Assembly (NCBI GenBank): GCA_028551475.1
Contig: CM052358.1
Location: forward strand, 3,040,501-3,104,500
Reading direction: 5' to 3'
DNA: 64,000 nucleotides
Source: Casuarina equisetifolia
Lineage: Eukaryota > Streptophyta > Magnoliopsida > Fagales > Casuarinaceae
A program made the position numbers and the translations under genes. The notes under the pieces were generated by a model. It saw nothing but the letters and a program-made list of their open reading frames with translations. It had not been told where the DNA came from and did no database searches. Of the stretch, positions 14,201-26,107 are shown piece after piece (positions within the stretch are counted from its first letter, which is position 1; each line of letters starts with the position of its first letter).

Positions 14201-14272
14201 GGGCTTATAACGGCCTTTAAATACGTGCAGCTCCGCGCGAAGGTTCCATGTACCGCACTTCCGTCAGGCTCC
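11263..14272. other. Spacer between divergent MPP alpha and PFK-1
   Basis: About 3 kb separates the start codons of two divergently transcribed genes. Just upstream of MPP alpha is its 5' UTR. The part from about 11.6 to 12.2 kb is AT-rich with a 28-bp tandem duplication. From about 12.27 kb rightward the sequence belongs to the PFK segmental repeat and has a diverged counterpart starting near 18.86 kb. A CACGTG core (G-box type) lies near 13312, about 0.95 kb upstream of PFK-1. No other gene is seen. Confidence 0.6.
11663..11718. repeat. Perfect 28-bp tandem duplication
   Basis: A 28-base unit beginning GGTTTGGGATGTTC and ending TTTACAAA occurs twice head to tail with no mismatch (11663-11690, 11691-11718). 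The identity implies a recent replication-slippage or unequal-exchange event. Confidence 0.95.
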
Positions 14273-14406
14273 ATGGACTTCTCAATTTCCTGCTCTGCTC
14301 CCCTCGCTGCTCCCAGGTTCCGGTGCTTCGACCCCTCGAACTCTTGCTCTGCGTCTCCTACTCACAGCCCTCGCTCCTCCACGAGTTCCAGGAATGGCTC
14401 CTGTGA
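14248..14406 (+). promoter_or_regulatory. Out-of-frame ORF overlapping the PFK-1 start
   Basis: An ATG 25 nt upstream of the PFK-1 start opens a 52-codon frame, shifted by one, that covers most of exon 1. Its product begins [10 protein letters not shown] and contains [12 protein letters not shown] and EFQEWL. The second PFK copy has the same ATG at the same distance and a 56-codon frame with matching sequence. If scanning ribosomes use it, it would lower PFK translation. It may also be a passive result of exon 1 conservation. Confidence 0.5.
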
Positions 14407-17400
14407 AAATCTTAACAACTCTGAGCCGAAAATCATCAACGGTGACGCTGGTTATGTCCTGGAGGACGTTCCGCACTTGACCGATTACTTACCTGACCTC
14501 CCTGTAACTCTCTCTCTCTCTCTCTCTCTTGGTGTCTGTTTGCTTGTTGAGAAAAAACAGAAGGAAAGAAGTGGAATGGGAGATCTTCTAACTTTGAGAC
14601 TCAATTCAAGCTCTATTTCTGCGTGAGAATTTGTTGCGTTGCCGATAAAACAGAGGAAAGTAAGGAAGGTGGATTGGAATTTTATTAGAGCTTATTACTT
14701 TCACTCACTCTGTTTGCGTCATAAGAGTCTGTTTGGCTGCGGATCAAACTGATCGATGAAGGAAAAGAATTGACAAGATCATCGTGTTATTTGTTCTGTG
14801 AATTTTTTCTTTAGTTTTGCTAAGGGAGTAGAGTTCGAATAATTTATTCTATCTGTAGAAATAGACTGAGCAAAGCATGGAGGAAAAACCAAAAAGTTTA
14901 GTGGGTTGAAACGTAGTTATTGGCCGTGATCGCTTGCAGATAACAGCAGATTTTTCACTTTGAAGGATCCGATGAGTTAAGCGCTGAGATTACCAACTGC
15001 AGTTTTATAAGCACTGAGATTGCTTGCAATAAACTTAATTTGAAAAGGAAAGGATTTAGAGGCATGCAGCTTATTCTTCTCTTTTCGTTGTTGTGCAGAC
15101 ATTTCCGAATCCTTTAAGAGACAATCCTGCCTATTCAGTCGTTGAGTAAGTTTACATACAAACAGTTTCTTTCGGCTGTACCTAAGACGGTTAATGTATT
15201 CCTGGATGCTATAAACAAATTTGACACTTCAATTGAAGTTGTTTTCTGATTTGACAGGCAGTATTTTGTTGATGTGGATGATACGGTCGCCCAAAAGGTA
15301 TGATCTCTACCGTTTCCTTCAATTCTTAAACTACTCTTTGGATTAGGCTTTAATCCTTCATACATTTAGCAAATAATTTATTGATGTTAAGGATCTGACT
15401 TATAACAATTTAACATTGTTTCTGTGTATAGATTGTTGTCGAGAAGAACAGTCCAAGAGGGATACATTTTCGCCGTGCTGGACCTCGTCAAAAGGTTTAT
15501 AATTTTATCTTTTTATTAACTTCCTTCGCTTCTCGTTACTGTGCTTGTCTTGTTTGAATAAAGGTAAAAATTATTGCATCTTCTCAGGTGTATTTTGAAC
15601 CAGAGGAAGTGTATGCATGCATTGTAACATGTGGTGGCCTTTGCCCTGGTCTAAACACCGTGATCAGGGAAATAGTATGCGGTTTATACCACATGTATGG
15701 AGTTCGAAGAGTTCTTGGGATAGAGGTGAGAAATGCTTCTTTCATTACACTCAAATGCATTTCGGGGATTCGTTTGGATCCTGGAAATTATGAAGGAAAA
15801 AGTGTGAAGAAAATCGAAGGGGAATGAAAATGCAGCCACTGCCGTTCTTTCTTTCTTTCTTTTCTTTCCTTTTTTTTTTCTTTTTTTTATTGGTTCTTGT
15901 CAACTTCGCCCCGGCGTTAGTCTGTGCTTTATCCATGACACTGTCTAAAACAGTTTCGGAATTGAATGTTAAAAAGAATGCACGATCAACGGTATTTACT
16001 TCTTTTTTAGGGAGGATACAGAGGTTTCTATGCCCGAAATACAATCCCTTTGACACCAAAAGTGGTGAATGACATCCATAAACGTGGTGGCACGATCCTT
16101 GGGAGCTCACGAGGGGGCCATGATACCTCTAAAATTGTTGACAGCATTCAGGACCGGGGCATTAATCAGGTTTCTTATCTGCCATTTCCATTCTTAGATC
16201 CTTTTCTGCTCCATCTACTTTGCAAACAAATTATGACTATGTTGTATTCTCTCAGGTTTACATAATTGGGGGAGATGGGACTCAGCAAGGAGCTTCTGTG
16301 ATTTTTGAGGTAATGCAGTTTAGTATCGCACCATCACTGACCATAATCCGATTGAATGACAAATGATTCTCCAATATATTGTTTAGTTATTTATAAGGCA
16401 CTTTTTAATATTAGGAAATTAGGAGGCGTGGACTTAAAGTCGCGGTGGCAGGCATACCAAAGACAATTGATAATGACATTCCGGTACTCCCCAAGCCATG
16501 CTTTCATGAAATTTGGCAGTCACTTGTCCATCTTCAGAGGATATTTTTTGATTGGATTGAAAATGTTTAATTGAATATCGTGCTCTTTCTGGCTCAGGTT
16601 ATAGACAAGTCCTTCGGTTTTGACACGGCTGTTGAGGAGGCTCAACGAGCCATTAATGCAGCCCATGTCGAGGCCGAAAGCGTTGAGAATGGTATTGGTC
16701 TTGTCAAGTTAATGGGCCGGAACAGTGGTATGCTTCATTTCTGTACTAGCTCTTTCAACAGCATAAAAATGTGACACCTGAAATTGGTAATGGTATTGCC
16801 AAGTTATCATTGATTCGTGTGGCAAACGAAACGTTTTGAGAAAAATGTGTTTTTTTAAAAAGAAGAAAAATTCAAAGTCATTTTTTTTGTCTAAAGAAAA
16901 TTTAAATACTAATTCTTTTTCCTGATTGTCGATGCCCATATCGTTAATCTTGTTCCCTTGGGGCTTCGGTTCTAAATTTTCTCGTCTCTCTTTGACGAAA
17001 CAAGCCTCAATCGTTCCTTGGGCCATCTAGTAATAATCACCTCTGTAAATCGGTGTTCTATTATGGAGAAAAGTAATGTTTCTTGAACTCGCTTCTCCGA
17101 ACTCTTATATCTGAGATATTTATTCGCAGGATTCATAGCATTGTACGCTACTCTAGCTAGTCGAGATGTGGACTGTTGCTTGATCCCAGAATCACCCTTT
17201 TATCTTGAAGGATCTGGGGGACTATTTGAATTCATCGAGAAAAGGCTAAAAGAAAGTGGGCATATGGTTATAGTAATAGCCGAGGGTGCAGGACAAGACC
17301 TTGTTTCGGAAAGCAGACGCACCACAGAACAGCAGGATGCTTCTGGAAATAAGATACACCAGGACGTGGGTCTGTGGATTTCTGAGAAGATTAAGGTACA

Positions 17401-18411
17401 GATTCCAGGATATACCATGTTTTTTCACGTTAAGTAGGTTTTTTTGGTAGCCCTTTTCAGTTTGACAGATGGTAAAGCTAGTTACCAGATTGCATTTGGC
17501 AGCGTTTGTAATTGTCAGCTCTTACAAAATTTCGAACATAAATACCAATTGTTTATTTATGGACCACCGTGCAGGGGTTCATAATGGTTTTTTCAATTGA
17601 AATACTATCAATTACTGGTGATCCAATATCGTACATGAAAGTTCTTCGCTATTAATCACAGGTTTTTTTTGGTTGTTGTAGGATCACTTCAAGAAAAAGA
17701 AGAAGATGACCATAAATCTCAAATATATAGGTTAACTCATTGAAATTTAGTCTTCGTATAATTTGTTTCTAGATAGATCTGTTGAAACATCTGATGGGAA
17801 ATGATCTGATTATGATTTCGTTTGCTTGTCTTACAGATCCCACTTACATGATCCGTGCTGTTCCGAGCAATGCATCCGATAATGTCTACTGCACCCTTCT
17901 TGCGCACAGTGTCGTTCATGGTGCGATGGCAGGGTATACAGGATTCACAGTTGGCCCTGTTAATGGGAGACATTCTTACATACCATTCTACGTATGTTCA
18001 TGTTTGAAACGAACATGTTTTATGTAAACTGAAAACCCTTCAGTGAAATTTCTGGAAACTACAGCTGAAACTTTTAGATCATGTTAATTTTTTCCTTTGT
18101 TCATATGGTTCTCTCATCTTCCTTGTTTAAGTTTATCCTCCTTGAATGTGCAGCGGATTATTGAAAAACAGCACCAGGTTGTGATAACTGACAGGATGTG
18201 GGCAAGGCTTCTGTCTTCAACCAATCAACCGAGCTTCTTGGACCATAAGAATGTCACCGAGAATGATAAAGAGGAAGTTCAACGAATCCAATTAGTAAAC
18301 GGGAAGAGCCATTCAAGATCAGCAACAGCTCGGCCTAAAGGCCCTACAGATGTGACCCAGACCAGTGGGGATCTACCCGCCCCTGTGTCCAATGGGTACA
18401 ACCATATATAA
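14273..18411 (+). CDS. PFK: ATP-dependent 6-phosphofructokinase, copy 1 (PFK3-like)
   Basis: Thirteen coding exons: 14273-14503, 15099-15145, 15258-15297, 15432-15494, 15588-15725, 16011-16169, 16256-16309, 16415-16483, 16598-16727, 17130-17395, 17682-17730, 17837-17991 and 18154-18411; 552 aa. The enzyme phosphorylates fructose 6-phosphate to the 1,6-bisphosphate in glycolysis. Visible motifs are CGGLCPGLN (142-150), GGDGT (231-235; the Gly marks ATP rather than pyrophosphate use), PKTIDNDIP (259-267), MGRNSG (306-311) and the EGAGQDL motif of plant PFKs. [19 protein letters not shown] resembles cytosolic Arabidopsis PFK3. The first 45 residues are Ser-rich and not conserved with what I recall; a transit peptide is possible but unproven. 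The open frame continues upstream to 14114, but the start at 14273 is shared with copy 2. A tandem copy lies 3.7 kb downstream. Confidence 0.95.
14508..14529 (+). repeat. (CT)n microsatellite at PFK-1 intron 1 donor
   Basis: Eleven CT units begin at intron position +5, directly after GTAA of the 5' splice site. The second PFK copy has a longer tract at the same position. Confidence 0.95.
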
Positions 18412-21400
18412 AACAACACTAGTTAGGCAGAACGACTAGTTGGAGCTTGTGTGGGGCATCTTTTTTTCTTGCTTCCTCTTCCTCTTCTTCTTCCGTTTTT
18501 TTTTTTTTGATGGGACTGCATGATGATAATGGTTATACAAATGCACCCTACACCCAGGGGTGATTCTTAAGGGCTTAGGGTGAGATAACCCTGCCACGGA
18601 TGGGGCTACGTGTGCTTACTCATACAAAACTTCAATAAAGGAATATTGTATGCTTAGAAAATATGTTAACAATATAGTAGTATTACTTGAGAGTATGTTA
18701 AGAATCTGCAAGTACTTCAGGCTCTAAGCATCTATGTTTCCGGAACGACGTTCTGGAAGTCACATTCAAGCATCCAACTTTGTTCATTTCAATATTAACA
18801 AAGCCTCTTTTGTTGGTCTAAACTCTACACTCCATTACAAAAGATTTCTTCCATGAGCCAAGCTGAATCGATCTTGGCCAAGTCAACACACATCTAAACC
18901 CAAATAGGGAAGGCTCGCTTCTATGGACCGTCGAAAGGTGTCCGGCCTAGTCAAACATGAATCTAAACCCAACCAAAAAAGGTTCACGCTTGCCCAACCT
19001 GAACTTCCGATTCCTAACTCTGAGACAGTTCTTACAATTGGGCACAGTCCAGCCAATCTAGTCAGGCCCGATAAAACCAGGCCACTTTGAGTCGTAGGAG
19101 TGCTAGAAAATTTATTTAAAAAAAAATTTATGAACATGAATTATTTATTTATTTATAAAGATAAGCGTCAATAGAATTTAAGTAATTAAGATTTTTGTTA
19201 TACCATTTTCAGAGTATCCCATCACAATCAATAGGGGTTGTAAGCTTTTATCGTAGGTTTTTATTTCTATATGGGCTTTGTATTTGGGTGGTGTTGTTTC
19301 TTAAATGAATTTCGATATTATATCACAAATTCATCTATACCTTAAAGCCAACCTAAAAGTAAATGATATTTTATCATTACGAAAAAAATTACCAAGTAGA
19401 ATTTAAATAATACAAAAAAATTTGCCACATCATTTTTATCAATGAGGATATTATAATAATTAGAGGGTTGATATGTAGACAAAAACTTTATTAAAAAAAC
19501 TGTGATTGTGAGTATTACAAAGCGGCCAAATGATTTTTTTAATTATCATATTTTCTTCTTAAATCCCTGTATATATCTCCTACTACTAAGGACATAATGA
19601 ACTTCAAGTTAACATAACAAAGATGTAACCCTTGAATATTATATGTTGAAGATGGTTACTTATAAAATTATTATTAAAAATAAATTATAGTCTAACTCAA
19701 AAGTTAACTTATAATTAAAAATATAATTTTTATATTTAAATATTATCTAAAAACTATTTATTTTTCATGTGATATTTTCATTCTTAATACTCCTTAGCAT
19801 AATGAACATACTTTAGGTGTAATATTGAACATAATGAAATGGACGCTACTACACTAAACATATCTGATGAGTATAAAGTTGAACCAAAAGTGAAGAAGGT
19901 TAATCTAGACTTTAATATCATATAAGAAATAAGTTATTATTCAACTTAAAATTTAACTTATTAGTTGACATTACATATCAACCATTTCTCTAGGGGTCAA
20001 GCTTTCTTTTATAGACTTTTGTTCTTCCTTGCCGAGGATCCTCTACATAAATTAATGAACTCGAAGCTCAGCATGCCAAAGAAAATAATTTATAAAAAGA
20101 TGAATGTTGCCTTCCCACGTATAACTGATAAGCCTAAAAAATCTTCAATCGGATAAAGGGAAAAAAGAATAAAATATAGGGTTCAGGATATTCTTCTCTT
20201 TTATGGGATAATATTCTTAACGAAAGGATTTAGTGGACCACTTAGGAAAACAATGCCAAGATTAAAGAAATCTTAACTTCTTTTTTTGAAAATTAAATTA
20301 TTTGAAGATGATCCCAAAAAGGAGCCATTTTATTGATATGTCACCTTGTTATTATCTAGTTTTTACACTTTAACATGAGCCGAAGGAACATATGAAGAGC
20401 TACTGGGCCCCAAGAAAAGTGGGAAAAGCTATCATCTATCGAATATTCAGAAGTATTTTTGGGCCACCTCGTAATCTTAAAAAAGAGTTACCATTAACCA
20501 CGCCTGATTGACCACTTGCCCATTCACAACAAGTGCTATTGTCGCTTTCTTAACCTAATCGATTCCAGTGAGCCGGAAAGAGAAAAAAAATATAGGAAGA
20601 AAAAGGTAGTATATTATATTGGTGGTTCGAATACAGTTTAGTGGTATTAACAAATTTATTTTCTTTAAAAATAATTTTATAAATATGGACATAAAAATTT
20701 TCATTGAAAAAAATTATTCTCAAACAACATTTATCTAATGTGGGACAATCTCTAATATTCTTAACCAATATGAATTACATGTTTTGTATTGAGATAATAT
20801 ATTATCTTGTAAACCACTACATGCTACAAGTCTCATATTCAACAGTTAATGTGCCGTAGAGAAGTATGGTGGGTCAAACCACTTATCATAACAAGCGATA
20901 GGTGTCACAACTTTTTTTTGTAAATAGTCAAAGAAAAACCAATGTTAGAGTCTTCAACAACAAAGGAAGAAGTCATAAACGAAGACTCTCATAAAGACTT
21001 TTACATGTAAAGATAAAAGCAAGCTTAACAATAAATGAAGTTACGAAGAAGATCAAAGAATTTTTCTTACTTTCTATAAACTCTTCAAAAAGCACCACCT
21101 TATCAAACCTTAGTAGCCACAGATAGTTTTCTCCTATTTTTTAAACACTTCTTCTTTATAATAGAAAACGCAACCACATTTCATTAGGCATGTGGGATCG
21201 TGCCCCGGTTATCACACTCCGGTTCTGTTCAGTGCTCAGAATCTTTATAGTTCTTTACAATAGAAAATACAACCATATCTCATGAATCATGTGGTTTCCG
21301 GGGGCCTGCTTGCCTCTGGTTTCCGGTGGGCGCATGCGGTTGTGCCATGGCTCGCTCACCAACCCCACATGGAACCTGACACACATGATTGACTAAGAGC

Positions 21401-22127
21401 GTACGGTTTGGAAATAAACATGTACGTTCCATCGCCCCCATGAGATCCCCGCAAATCGTCCCCCTCCCCTTTACCAAACATCACATAAAATAAGTCAACA
21501 AAAAATAGCTTTACTTTATCTCCATTTGCTGATATAAGCATGGAAAACCAGACTCCCCCATGAAGGCTCTTAACCAGAACCAACAGTCGCCAAAAGAAAA
21601 TGGATCCATGTGCGTCATAATCGAGAAAAAAAGTCATCCAAATGGAAAAACGTCACATAAACGCCGTTCCGAAGGCATTAACCGGCCACCAAGAGCCAAC
21701 GAAAAAAAAAAAAAACAATTCCCATGGTAGTTTGCTACAACTGGTGCAGGTTGTGACGAATTTTTGTCGTTCCAGTTGCTATTATAGGTATGAACGTCAA
21801 AATTTGACCTCTTATATCATTTGAGTTTAGTATGTAAAAAAATAACGATATCATGTTAAAAAAAAAAAAAGATGATTAAATAGTATTTAAATATAAAATA
21901 TAATTTTTAACTCAGAAGCTAATTTCTAAGATGACGATATTATTAAAGAGTGGACAAACTAGAGAAAGTTACAATTGTAGCCCGTAGCCCCACCGGGTGT
22001 TTAAGTGTATAGACCTTGTTGGTTGGGCGGTATTATAGTAATTTCGAAGTTCAACCGGCAACGGCCTACAAGTATGTGCAGCTCTGCACGAAGGTAGGTC
22101 GCATGTATCGCACTTCCATCGGGCTCC
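18412..22127. other. Spacer between the two PFK genes
   Basis: This holds the PFK-1 3' UTR, then the left flank of duplication unit 2 (from about 18.86 kb), then the PFK-2 promoter. It is longer than the matching part of unit 1: about 19.56-21.2 kb has little counterpart there (13.03-13.48 kb), suggesting an insertion or a deletion in unit 1. A short internal duplication is seen at about 21150-21195 and 21249-21296 (variants of AATAGAAAACGCAACCACAT). No other gene is recognised. Confidence 0.6.
18634..18639 (+). terminator. AATAAA polyadenylation signal of PFK-1
   Basis: AATAAA lies about 220 nt after the PFK-1 stop codon. At the aligned place in the PFK-2 3' flank (about 26.29 kb) the sequence reads TCTACAAAGG, so the hexamer is lost there. 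Confidence 0.5.
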
Positions 22128-22273
22128 ATGGATTCCCCAATTTCTCGCTCTGCTTCCCTCGCTGCCCCCAGGTTCCGGTGTTTCGATCCTACGAACTCTT
22201 GCTCTGCGTCTCCTACTCACAGCCCTCGGTTCTTCTCTACGAGTTCCAGGAATGGCTCGATGGAAAATCTTAA
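22103..22273 (+). promoter_or_regulatory. Out-of-frame ORF overlapping the PFK-2 start
   Basis: The counterpart of the ORF in copy 1: an ATG exactly 25 nt upstream of the PFK-2 ATG opens a 56-codon frame beginning [10 protein letters not shown]. It keeps [12 protein letters not shown] and EFQEWL and stops a few codons later than in copy 1. Whether it is translated cannot be told from sequence. Confidence 0.5.
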
Positions 22274-22363
22274 CGACTCTGAGCCCAAAATCGTCCACGG
22301 TGACTCCGGTTACGTCCTGGAGGACGTTCCGCACTTAACTGACTACTTACCTGACCTCCCTGT

Positions 22364-22405
<42 letters not shown>

Positions 22406-25400
22406 GGTTGCAGATAAAACAGAGTAAGGTAAAGAAAGGGGGCTTGGAATTTTCATAGTGTATTACTTTCACTCATTGTGTGTGCATCATAAGAATCTGT
22501 TTGGTTGTGGATCAAACTGAACGATGGAGGAAAGGAACTGACAAGATCATCGCGTTGTTTTTTTTGTGAATTTTTTCTTTAGTTTTGGTAAGGGAGTAGT
22601 GTTCGAATAGTTTATCTATCTGTAGAAACAGACTGAACAAAGCATTGAGGAAAAAAAAGAAAAGTTTAGTGGGTTGAAACGTAGTTATTGGCGTGATCGC
22701 TTCCAAATAACTGCAGATTTTTCACTTTGAAGGATCGTGATGTGCAAAGCACTGAGATTACCAACTGAAGTTTCCTAAGCGCGGAGATCGCTTGTAACAA
22801 ACTTAATTTGAAGAGGAAGGGATTTTAGAGGCATGCAGCTTATTCTTCTCTTTTCGTTGTTGTGCAGACACATCAGAATCCATTACAAGACAATCCTGCC
22901 TATTCCGTCGTTGAGTAAGTTTACCTACAAACTGTGTCTTTCGGCTGTACTTAAGACTGTTAATATACTCCCTGCTGTCATAAACAAATTTGACATTTCA
23001 ATTGAAACTGTTTTCTGATTTGACAGGCAGTATTTTGTTAATCTGGATGATACGGTGGCCCAGAAGGTATGATCTCTACCGTTTGTTCTTTCTGATGAAT
23101 ATTTTTTTAGCAAATAACTTATTAATGTTTTGTTTCTTGTTGGGTATTTGATTTTAAGGATCTGAGTTATGACAGTTTAACGCTGTTTCACGTATATAGA
23201 TTGTTGTTGAGAAGAACAGTCCAAGGGGGATACATTTTCGCCGTGCTGGACCTCGTCAAAAGGTTTATAATTCTATCTTTTTATTTTCTTCCTTGATTTC
23301 TCGTTACTGTGTTCTTCTTGTTTGAATAACGGTAAAAATTATTGTATCTTCTCAGGTGTATTTTGAACCAGAGGAAGTGTATGCTTGCATTGTAACATGT
23401 GGTGGTCTTTGCCCTGGTCTAAACACAGTGATCAGGGAAATAGTATGTGGTTTATACCACATGTATGGAGTCCGTAGAGTTCTTGGGATAGAGGTGAGAA
23501 ATGCTTCTTTCATTACACTTAAACAGATTTCGGGGATTCGTTTGGGTCTTGGAAAGTAAGAAGGAAAAAATGTGGAGAAAATTGAAAAGGCTGCCACTGC
23601 CGTTGTTTCCTTCTCTTTTTTTTTTTTTTTTGTTTTTTGGTTGTTGTCAAATTGACTCTGGCGTTAGTCTGTGCTTTATCCATGAACTGTCTAAAACAGT
23701 TTCAGAATTGAATGTTAAAAAAATGCACGGTCAACGTATTAACTAAGGAGTGTCTCTTTGTAAACATTTAGGGAGGATACAAAGGTTTTTATGCCCGAAA
23801 TACAATCCCTTTGACACCAAAAGTGGTGAATGATATCCATAAACGTGGTGGCACGATCCTTGGGACCTCACGAGGGGGGCATGATACCTTTAAAATTGTT
23901 GACAGCATTCAGGACCGAGGCATTAATCAGGTAGCTATCTGCCATTACCGTTCATAGATCTTTTATTGCTCCATCTACTTTGCAAACAACCCCTGTATAT
24001 GAGGTTGAAAATTATGACTTTGTATTCTCTCAGGTTTACATAATTGGAGGAGATGGGACTCAGAAAGGAGCTTCTATGATTTTTGAGGTAATGCAGTCTA
24101 TTAATATTGCACCATCACTGAACATTGTGCGATTGAATGAAAAATGATTCCCTTAACATATTATTTAGTTATTTATAGAGCACTGTTTAACACAGGAAAT
24201 TAGAAGGCGTGGCCTTAAAGTTGCGGTGGCAGGAATACCAAAGACAATTGATAATGACATTCCGGTACTCCTTGAGCCATGCTTCAACATGAAATCTGAA
24301 AGTCACAATTCCATCTTCGGATGGAAAACTTTGATTGGGTCGAAAGTGTATCATTGATTATTTTGCTCCTTCTGGTTCAGGTTATAGACAAGTCCTTTGG
24401 TTTTGACACGGCTGTTGAGGAGGCTCAACGAGCTATTAATGCAGCCCATATCGAAGCAGAAAGCCATGAAAATGGTATTGGTCTTGTCAAGTTAATGGGG
24501 AGGGACAGTGGTATGCTTTAATCCTTTACAAGCTGTTTGAACTGAACAAAAATGTGACAACTAAATTTGGTAAAGGTTATTGACAATTTTTCATTGATTC
24601 ATGTGGCAAAACCAAGACATTTTGGGTAAAAATGCGCATGCATTTTCTTTAAAATTTCAAAGTCATTTTTTTTGTCGAAAGAAAATTTAAACGCTAATTC
24701 CTTTTCCTGGTAATCCATGCCCACACCGTTAATTTTGTTCCCTTGAGTCTTCAGTTCCCACTTTTCTCGTCTCTCTGTCACAACAAACCTCAATCTTTCC
24801 TTGGGCCACCTAGTAATTCATACCTATGTAAATCGGTGTTGTAATTATGGAGAAAAATAATGTTTCTTGAACTAGCTTCTACTAACTCTTGGATCCGAGA
24901 TATCTACCTGCAGGATTCATAGCATTGTACGCTACTCTAGCTAGTCGAGATGTGGACTGTTGCTTGATCCCGGAGTCACCCTTTTATCTTGAAGGATCTG
25001 GTGGACTATTCGAATTCATCGAGAAAAGGCTAAAAGAAAGTGGGCACATGGTTATAGTAATAGCCGAGGGTGCAGAACAAGGCCTTGTTTCGGAAGGCAG
25101 GCGCACCACAGACCAGCAGGATGCTTCTGGGAATAAGCTACACCAGGACGTGGGTCTGTGGATTTCTGAGAAGATTAAGGTACAGATTCCAGGATATACC
25201 ATGTTTTTTCACGTTAAGTAGGTTTTTTGGTAGCCCTTTTCAGTTTGACAGATGGTAAAGCTAGTTGCTGTCAATTACCGGTAACCCGATACCATACATG
25301 AAAAGTTCTTCGTTATTAATCACAGGTTTTTTTGTTGTTGTAGGATCACTTCAAGAAAAAGGAGAAGATGACCATAAATCTCAAATATATAGGTTAATTC

Positions 25401-26107
25401 TTCGAAATTTAGTCTTCCTATAATTTTTTCCTACTTAGATCTGTTGCAACATCTGATGGGAAATGATCTGATTAAGATTTCGCTTGCTTGTCTTGCAGAT
25501 CCCACTTACATGATCCGTGCTGTTCCGAGCAATGCATCCGATAATGTCTACTGCACCCTTCTTGCGCACAGTGTTGTTCATGGTGCAATGGCAGGGTATA
25601 CAGGATTCACAGTTGGCCCTGTTAATGGGAGACATGCTTACATACCATTCCACGTAAGTTACTCCATTTGCTTGAAACGGACATCTTACTTGGACCATGT
25701 TCAACCATCTTTGTTCATGAAACGGAACCGACCCTTCATGAATCTCTGGAAATTACAGCCGAAACTCTTAGATCGTGTTGACTTTTTACCCTCTTTTTTT
25801 TTTGGGTCGTCGTCTTCCTGATTTAAGTTTATACACCTTGTACGTGCAGCGAATTATTGAAAAACAGCACCAGGTCGTGATAACTGACAGGATGTGGGCA
25901 AGGCTTCTGTCTTCAACCAATCAGCCAAGCTTCTTGGAGCATAAGAATGTCGCCGAGAATGATGAAGAGGAAATGCGAAGAATCCAATCAGTAAACGGGA
26001 AGAGCTACTTAGGATCACAAACAGCTCGGCCTAAGGGCCCTAAGGATGTGACTCAGAACAGTAAGGAAACACCCACCCCTTTATCAAATGGGGACAGCCA
26101 TATATAA
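22128..26107 (+). CDS. PFK: ATP-dependent 6-phosphofructokinase, copy 2 (PFK3-like)
   Basis: Thirteen coding exons: 22128-22361, 22868-22914, 23027-23066, 23200-23262, 23356-23493, 23772-23930, 24034-24087, 24196-24264, 24381-24510, 24914-25179, 25344-25392, 25499-25653 and 25850-26107; 553 aa, uninterrupted. Every exon after the first has the same length as in copy 1. GGDGT (232-236) and PKTIDNDIP are intact. Several positions conserved in the family and in copy 1 differ: HDTSK becomes HDTFK (Phe214), EGAGQDL becomes EGAEQGL, FPNPL becomes HQNPL, and MGRNSG becomes MGRDSG. The reading frame and splice sites are intact, so it may be expressed, but activity could be altered. It faces the RadA gene tail to tail. 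Confidence 0.94.
22366..22402 (+). repeat. (CT)n microsatellite at PFK-2 intron 1 donor
   Basis: About 18 CT units start at intron position +5, right after GTAA, at the same place as in PFK-1 but longer. The tract therefore predates the duplication and has since changed length. Confidence 0.95.

Larger units (their letters stand above)
12270..18840 (+). repeat. PFK segmental tandem duplication, unit 1
   Basis: The unit begins with a moderately GC-rich block (about 12330-12530, including CCAAACCCAACC and GGCCACTTTGAGT) and an AT-rich tract ending near 13025. It then holds the PFK promoter and gene and a 3' flank containing CCCTGCCACGGATGGGG. The same blocks recur in the same order from about 18860. 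Edges are approximate. Exons and many introns align between units. Confidence 0.85.

Noticed and set aside
14114-14272. In-frame upstream extension of PFK-1 (53 extra codons starting MRLMGLYL)
   Set aside because: It includes a run of Lys from a poly-A tract, is absent from copy 2, and is not seen in the family; treated as 5' UTR.
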